Below are positions 6,010 to 7,429 of a stretch of DNA of 7,429 nucleotides, one piece after another; position 1 is the first letter of the stretch, and the number at the start of each line of letters is the position of its first letter. The notes below the pieces were generated by a model that searched no databases, had not been told where the DNA came from, and saw only the letters and a program-made list of their open reading frames with translations. Origin of the DNA: Gallionella sp. (GTDB taxonomy: Bacteria; Pseudomonadota; Gammaproteobacteria; Burkholderiales; Gallionellaceae); NCBI GenBank assembly GCA_030690245.1, contig JAUYGW010000275.1, positions 1 through 7,429 on the forward strand. Reading direction: 5' to 3'. The translations under genes were made by a program, and so were the position numbers.

Positions 6010-6624
6010 TTATTCCTCTTCGGGCAAATTCAAACGCTCCAGCACCTGCCAGGCCAGCCCGCGACAGATGTTGTTCAGCATCGTCGGCAGGTCGGGCTGC
6101 ACCTGGTCTTCCAGCAGCAGCTTGCTGGCGCTTATCGAATACACCGGATCGAGCAGGCGCGGGCGGTAATCCTGCATCATCCCGTCCAGCGTGCGCTCCG
6201 CCGCCATCTGCTGCCACGGGTTGGTCGGCCATTGCGACGGGATCCCGTAGGCCCTCGGGAAAGCGTCGAGGTCGTTGCGCACCGTGCGGATGTCCTCGTG
6301 GGACTCGCGGAAAGGCAGCAGGACAAGGCCGGACATCTCATAGAATTTTTTGTCCATTGCCGGTCGGTTGCCGCCGCCGTCGATCACTCCCAGCCAAGTC
6401 GGTCGGGATTCCAGCCGGGCGACGATTTCCTTCAGTTTTTCCGGCGATCGGCCGTCGAGCGGGGTATAGCGCCGGATTCCGCGCGACAGCGGTTCGCGCG
6501 CGGTGTCGGTGAGCACGGCGATTGAGCGCTTGCCGAGCAGCCCGAGGCCGTGGCACAGCATGTGCGTGATGCTGGTCTTACCGGTTCCGCCTTTGTTGCC
6601 GATCACGCAAATCAGCCTTTCCAT
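6010..6624 (-). CDS. Orphan ParA/MinD-family P-loop ATPase
   Basis: The protein has 204 residues if it starts at the ATG at 6624. A TTG five codons earlier (6639) is less likely, because the Shine-Dalgarno GGAG (6634-6631) sits between them, 6 bases before the ATG. The N-terminus MERLICVIGNKGGTGKTS carries the deviant Walker A of the ParA/MinD group, with signature K11 and catalytic-loop K16-T17. The A' motif aspartate is D40 (AVLTDT), and the Walker B-like strand is LGVIDGGGN with D82. GGGN replaces the usual D-x-P-P/D-x-G type sequence. Residues 100-160 (VLLPFRESHEDIRTVRNDLDAF...QWPTN) fit the fold, but I do not recognise a subfamily. The C-terminus ends in PEEE, with no membrane-targeting amphipathic helix like that of MinD. 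No ParB, MinE or plasmid gene is nearby. It is divergent from thiC, with a CACGAAG repeat downstream. Cargo and role are unknown. Confidence 0.83.
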   Translation of the reverse strand: MERLICVIGNKGGTGKTSITHMLCHGLGLLGKRSIAVLTDTAREPLSRGIRRYTPLDGRSPEKLKEIVARLESRPTWLGVIDGGGNRPAMDKKFYEMSGLVLLPFRESHEDIRTVRNDLDAFPRAYGIPSQWPTNPWQQMAAERTLDGMMQDYRPRLLDPVYSISASKLLLEDQVQPDLPTMLNNICRGLAWQVLERLNLPEEE

Positions 6625-6630
6625 GTCTTT

Positions 6631-6634
6631 CTCC
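6631..6634 (-). promoter_or_regulatory. Shine-Dalgarno site deciding the ParA-like start
   Basis: GGAG on the minus strand lies 6 bases before the ATG at 6624. Because it sits downstream of the alternative TTG at 6639, it supports the ATG and the shorter 204-residue product. Confidence 0.65.
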
Positions 6635-6730
6635 GTCAATTCAATTCAGGGCGGGATGAGTTGTGTCCCGGGCGTAGGGTAGCGAAATTTGGCATGACTG
6701 TCAGCATGGGATTTCCCGCCGCAGCCAAAC

Positions 6731-6759
6731 TTGCATTCCACCCGCCTTTCCAGTAACTT
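6731..6759 (+). promoter_or_regulatory. Weak candidate thiC promoter
   Basis: TTGCAT (6731-6736) and TAACTT (6754-6759) are 17 bp apart; both are poor matches to the sigma70 boxes. The implied start near 6766 lies just ahead of the riboswitch aptamer, which is the main reason to list it. The rest of the 6640-6730 stretch shows no clear signal. Confidence 0.25.
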
Positions 6760-6768
6760 GCAGGCCTC

Positions 6769-6851
6769 GCTAGGGGTCTTCGCCGGTGACTGAGCCGGGC
6801 GGAGTGAGAGACACCCTTTGAACCTGTACGGGTAATGCCGCAAAGGGAAGC
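6769..6851 (+). promoter_or_regulatory. TPP riboswitch aptamer (THI element) of thiC
   Basis: Conserved blocks of the thiamine pyrophosphate aptamer appear in order: CTAGGGGT (6770-6777), a P3-type stem (CTTCGCCGG from 6778 with CCGGGCGGAG ending at 6804, one bulge and a wobble), TGAGA (6805-6809), ACCCTTTGAACCTG (6813-6826), GGGTAATGCCG (6830-6840) and AAAGGGAAGC (6842-6851). GGGT (6774-6777) can pair with ACCC (6813-6816), and GCT (6769-6771) with AGC (6849-6851) as a short P1. The element lies 36 bases before thiC, where TPP riboswitches usually occur, and would reduce thiC expression when TPP is abundant. Confidence 0.93.
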
Positions 6852-6885
6852 ATTCAACCGATGCTTCCTGATTTTTTGGAGCATC
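6846..6885 (+). promoter_or_regulatory. Riboswitch expression platform with two competing hairpins
   Basis: Hairpin A pairs GGAAGCAT (6846-6853) with ATGCTTCC (6861-6868): 8 perfect pairs and a 7-nt loop. Its left arm overlaps the 3' edge of the aptamer. Hairpin B pairs GATGCTTC (6860-6867) with GGAGCATC (6878-6885): 8 pairs with one G-T wobble, and it buries the thiC Shine-Dalgarno GGAG (6878-6881). A and B share 6861-6867, so they exclude each other. The simplest reading is that TPP-bound aptamer blocks A, B forms and translation is off; without TPP, A forms and GGAG is free. Six Ts at 6872-6877 follow A after four other bases, so A could also act as a weak terminator. Confidence 0.7.
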
Positions 6886-6887
6886 AC

Positions 6888-7429
6888 ATGAACGCCAATC
6901 CCAAATTTACCGCCCCGAAGTTTATCGCAGACGCCGCTCATGTCGATGCAGCGGCGATCAAGCCGTTGCCGAATTCGCGCAAGGTGTATGTGCAGGGCAG
7001 CCGCCCAGACCTGCTGGTGCCGATGCGCGAAATTTCCCAGGACGATACGCCTGCCAGCATGGGCGTAGAAAAAAATCCGCCGATCTACGTGTACGACTGC
7101 TCCGGCCCCTATACCGACCCGGCGGTGAAGATCGACATTCGCTCCGGCCTGGCTGCATTGCGCGAAGGCTGGATCGCCGAGCGCGGCGACACCGAAACGC
7201 TGGACAAGCTCTCCTCCAATTACGGCCAGCAACGTCTGGACGATCCCGACCTGGCGGAGCTGCGCTTCAACCTCAGGCGCGCGCCGCGCCGTGCCAAGGC
7301 CGGCAAGAATGTCACGCAGATGCACTACGCCCGCCAGGGCATCATCACACCCGAGATGGAATACATCGCGATCCGCGAGAACCAGCGCCGCGAAGGGCTT
7401 TCCGAAATGCTGCTGCAACAGCATCCCGG
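6888..7429 (+). CDS. thiC: Phosphomethylpyrimidine synthase ThiC, N-terminal part (cut by the window edge)
   Basis: The frame from the ATG at 6888 stays open for 180 codons to the right edge. ThiC converts aminoimidazole ribotide to the thiamine pyrimidine HMP-P in a radical-SAM reaction in the cytoplasm. Recognisable N-terminal motifs are [20 protein letters not shown] (residues 30-49), [10 protein letters not shown] (69-78), [11 protein letters not shown] (91-101) and [16 protein letters not shown] (150-165). Bacterial ThiC is about 630 residues, so the catalytic barrel and the C-terminal 4Fe-4S cysteine cluster lie beyond the window. The start is supported by GGAG (6878-6881) 6 bases before the ATG and by the TPP riboswitch upstream, which also identifies the gene's regulation. 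It diverges from the ParA-like gene. Confidence 0.96.
   Translation, partial: MNANPKFTAPKFIADAAHVDAAAIKPLPNSRKVYVQGSRPDLLVPMREISQDDTPASMGVEKNPPIYVYDCSGPYTDPAVKIDIRSGLAALREGWIAERGDTETLDKLSSNYGQQRLDDPDLAELRFNLRRAPRRAKAGKNVTQMHYARQGIITPEMEYIAIRENQRREGLSEMLLQQHP

Noticed and set aside
6695..6717. TGACTGTCA and GGGATTTCCC palindromes between the ParA-like gene and thiC as operators
   Set aside because: Each has only four paired bases per side, which is expected by chance; there is no second copy.
6636..7424. Long minus-strand open frame of 262 codons opposite thiC
   Set aside because: It lies antisense to a clearly recognisable ThiC frame and its translation shows no known domain; it also crosses the riboswitch.

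Overview
The window reads as a chromosomal segment of a betaproteobacterium. The base composition is moderately GC-rich. The closest remembered relatives of several proteins (the DUF3683-type FAD oxidoreductase, the CorA fragment, PldA, TcdA) are from Betaproteobacteria, possibly the Nitrosomonadales/Gallionellaceae neighbourhood. That placement comes from remembered family sequences, not a search. Most of the content is housekeeping or metabolic; there is no prophage, transposase, CRISPR array, rRNA or tRNA that I can see.

Layout, left to right. (1) Positions 1-1778, minus strand: the N-terminal ~592 codons of a large DUF3683-type FAD/FMN oxidoreductase, running off the left edge. (2) A 70-bp divergent promoter region separates it from thpR (1849-2412, plus), an RNA 2',3'-cyclic phosphodiesterase. 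(3) A ~195-bp gap holds a long inverted repeat built from 9-bp CACGAAG-type units. (4) Positions 2608-3042, plus: a 144-residue CorA-like protein that keeps the CorA start and the complete pore end but lacks about 170 residues of the cytoplasmic domain. (5) pldA (3096-4163, plus), outer membrane phospholipase A. (6) Convergent to it, a minus-strand pair, yjjV-like TatD hydrolase (4943-5749) followed by tcdA (4183-4935), 7 bp apart. (7) A ~260-bp gap (5750-6009) holds a second, diverged CACGAAG inverted repeat and a 10-bp-periodic CACGG array. (8) Positions 6010-6624, minus: an orphan ParA/MinD-type P-loop ATPase with no ParB partner in view. (9) Divergent from it, a TPP riboswitch (about 6769-6885) and the first 180 codons of thiC (6888 to the right edge), thiamine pyrimidine synthesis.

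The genes do not form one pathway. The clearest functional unit is the TPP riboswitch with thiC. Its downstream sequence can form two mutually exclusive hairpins: one would sequester the thiC Shine-Dalgarno site, and the other would free it by using the 3' edge of the aptamer. The observations most worth a second look are the internally deleted CorA, the paired CACGAAG inverted repeats, this switch architecture, possible leaderless starts of thpR and tcdA, and the orphan ParA-like ATPase.
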